Shown in pieces: positions 5,234 through 6,733 of a stretch of 6,733 nucleotides of DNA (position 1 is its first letter; each line of letters begins with the position of its first letter). Source of the stretch: Eubacteriales bacterium (lineage in GTDB: Bacteria > Bacillota > Clostridia > Peptostreptococcales > Anaerovoracaceae). The stretch covers positions 1 to 6,733 of the forward strand of contig JAQXNW010000144.1 of assembly GCA_029098205.1 (NCBI GenBank). The letters run 5' to 3'. The notes below the pieces were generated by a model, which made no database searches, was not told where the DNA came from, and worked only from the letters and a program-made list of their open reading frames with translations. A program made the translations under genes and the position numbers.

Positions 5234-6733
5234 ATGAGCGAAGAAACAATCCGCAGCCGGAGCGAAATTCCAGAAAGCGATAAATGGAACATCGAAACCA
5301 TGTATAAAACCCGGGAGGAATGGGAAAAGGACCGGCAGGAAGCGATCTCTTCCGCCGAAGCTTTTCCTGAAAAGTACCGGGGAAAACTCGGAGAATCCGC
5401 GGAGATTCTGGCTGACGCTTTAACAGAAGACGCGCGGATTGAACAGATTACAGAGCGTGTCTTTGTCTATGCGCACCAGAAGCTGGACGAAGACAACCGG
5501 AACAGTACGCAGCAGGAAATGAACGGGCTCGCGCTTGATGCGGCCGCCAGAGTGCAGGCCGCGTCAAGTTTTCTTATCCCGGAGATTCTGGAAATACCGG
5601 AGGAAACGCTCCTGAAATATCAGAAGGAAGATCCCCGGCTGGCGGATTACGCATACGAATTCAAAACGCTTCTCCGCGAGAAAGCGCATATTCTTTCCCC
5701 TGAAGAGGAACATCTGATGGCACGCTTAGGCGAGGTACTGGACGGTTCTGACCAGGTTTTCACGATGCTGAACGATGCGGATCTGAAATTCGGTACGATT
5801 CAGGGAGAAGACGGGAATCCTGTGGAAGTCACCCACGGAAATTACATAAAACTTATGCGGAGCAAAAACCGCGATGTGCGGAAAAACGCATTCGAAGCCT
5901 GCTACCGGATGTATCAGTCGCATATTAATACAATCTCCGCGAACTACGGACTGCAGGTAAAAACCGATGTCATCCGGTCAAAGATCCGTAAATACCCATC
6001 CTCCCGTGCGATGGCTCTTTCCTCCGGAAATATTCCGGAATCCGTTTACGACAATCTGATCGAAGAAGTTCATGCGGCGCTTCCCGCTATGTACCGCTAT
6101 ATTGCGAAGCGCAGAAAAATACTAGGCGTCGATAAGCTGAAAATGTACGATGTCTATGTTCCGCTTGTCGAGATTCCGGAGCGGGAATACTCTTTTGAAG
6201 ATGCCGTCGAACTTGGAAAAAAGGGCCTCGCACCGCTGGGGCAGGAATATCTGGATCAATTCCAGAGGGGCATCGATGAAAGATGGATCGACATATATGA
6301 AAATGAAGGAAAAACACGCGGCGCTTACAGCTTCGGTTCATATGACAGCGCGCCGTTCGTTCTTATGAATTTTTCCGGAACACTGGATGACGTCTTTACG
6401 CTTGTTCATGAAATGGGACATTCGATGAATTCCTATTATACGAGAAAGACCCAGCCCTTTATTTACGGCGACCATTCCATCTTTACCGCAGAAGTCGCAT
6501 CCACCGTGAACGAGACGCTGCTGATGCGCTATCTTCTGAAAACGGAAAAAAATCCGAACATGCGGAAATATATCCTGAATCTTTATCTGGAAGCCTTCCG
6601 CACAACTCTTTTCCGGCAGACTATGTTCGCTGAATTCGAAAAGAAAACACATGAGTTCGTAGAAGAAGGCGGAAGCCTGACCGCGGATTTCCTCTGCGGG
6701 GAATACGAAAAGCTGAATCAGGAATATTTCGGT
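5234..6733 (+). CDS. pepF: Oligoendopeptidase F, M3 family, 3' end beyond the window
   Basis: The first 500 codons are open to the right edge. Family members have about 600 residues, so roughly the last 100 are missing. PepF is a cytoplasmic zinc metallopeptidase that cuts oligopeptides of moderate length. It opens with RSEIPESDKWNIETMY, the usual PepF N-terminus, followed by the helical oligopeptidase F N-terminal domain (about 110-185) and the M3 catalytic domain from about 200. The zinc site is HEMGH at 392-396 (ligands H392 and H396, catalytic E393), with the third ligand most likely E420 in FTAEVASTVNE. Upstream of the site is RGAYSFGSYDSAPFVLMNF, a conserved PepF substrate-side segment. 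Residue 399 is Asn in HSMNSYY, where His is usual. ATG at 5234 is chosen because AAGGAG (5219-5224) lies nine bases before it; an in-frame ATG at 5216 overlaps that site. It diverges from the polysaccharide genes and has its own promoter, so a shared role is not implied. Confidence 0.96.
   Translation, partial: MSEETIRSRSEIPESDKWNIETMYKTREEWEKDRQEAISSAEAFPEKYRGKLGESAEILADALTEDARIEQITERVFVYAHQKLDEDNRNSTQQEMNGLALDAAARVQAASSFLIPEILEIPEETLLKYQKEDPRLADYAYEFKTLLREKAHILSPEEEHLMARLGEVLDGSDQVFTMLNDADLKFGTIQGEDGNPVEVTHGNYIKLMRSKNRDVRKNAFEACYRMYQSHINTISANYGLQVKTDVIRSKIRKYPSSRAMALSSGNIPESVYDNLIEEVHAALPAMYRYIAKRRKILGVDKLKMYDVYVPLVEIPEREYSFEDAVELGKKGLAPLGQEYLDQFQRGIDERWIDIYENEGKTRGAYSFGSYDSAPFVLMNFSGTLDDVFTLVHEMGHSMNSYYTRKTQPFIYGDHSIFTAEVASTVNETLLMRYLLKTEKNPNMRKYILNLYLEAFRTTLFRQTMFAEFEKKTHEFVEEGGSLTADFLCGEYEKLNQEYFG

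Noticed and set aside
6087..6652. Minus-strand frames opposite pepF
   Set aside because: The plus strand here encodes the PepF zinc site without interruption; the antisense translations show no recognisable domain.

Overview
The window looks like a chromosomal stretch from a low-to-moderate GC Gram-positive bacterium, most likely a Clostridia-type Firmicute. This rests on strong AGGAGG-type ribosome binding sites, frequent GTG and TTG starts, a CpsC/EpsA-type two-helix chain-length protein without a fused kinase, and a PepF-type oligoendopeptidase. No rRNA or other taxonomic marker is present, so the placement is an inference.

Layout. The minus strand from about 5001 down to position 1 carries the start of an extracellular or capsular polysaccharide cluster. 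In transcription order it holds a Wzz/CpsC-like chain-length regulator (4333-5001), a polyprenyl-phosphate sugar phosphotransferase that starts the repeat unit (2780-4207, TTG start), a GT4 glycosyltransferase (1543-2790), a GT2 glycosyltransferase (563-1546), and the first part of an EpsG/Wzy-like polysaccharide polymerase that runs off the left edge (1-546). The last four genes overlap or sit within 16 bases of each other and should be translated as a unit. On the plus strand, diverging from the cluster, is the zinc metallopeptidase PepF (5234 to the right edge, first 500 codons). The 232-base divergent spacer holds back-to-back extended -10 promoters and a roughly 100-base pepF leader with two mutually exclusive RNA pairings.

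How the genes work together. The phosphotransferase would load the first sugar phosphate on undecaprenyl phosphate, the GT4 and GT2 enzymes would extend it in the cytoplasm, and after flipping (no flippase in the window) the EpsG/Wzy-like protein would polymerise it, with the Wzz-like protein setting chain length. PepF is a cytoplasmic peptidase with no evident role in this pathway.

Most notable observation. Positions 1-59 are an exact copy of 581-639, the 3' end of the GT2 gene. In the left copy this sequence is joined in frame to the polymerase, replacing its expected continuation. It is either a 580-base tandem duplication or, more likely, an assembly error at the left edge. The rest is a fairly ordinary polysaccharide locus; I found no convincing new system.
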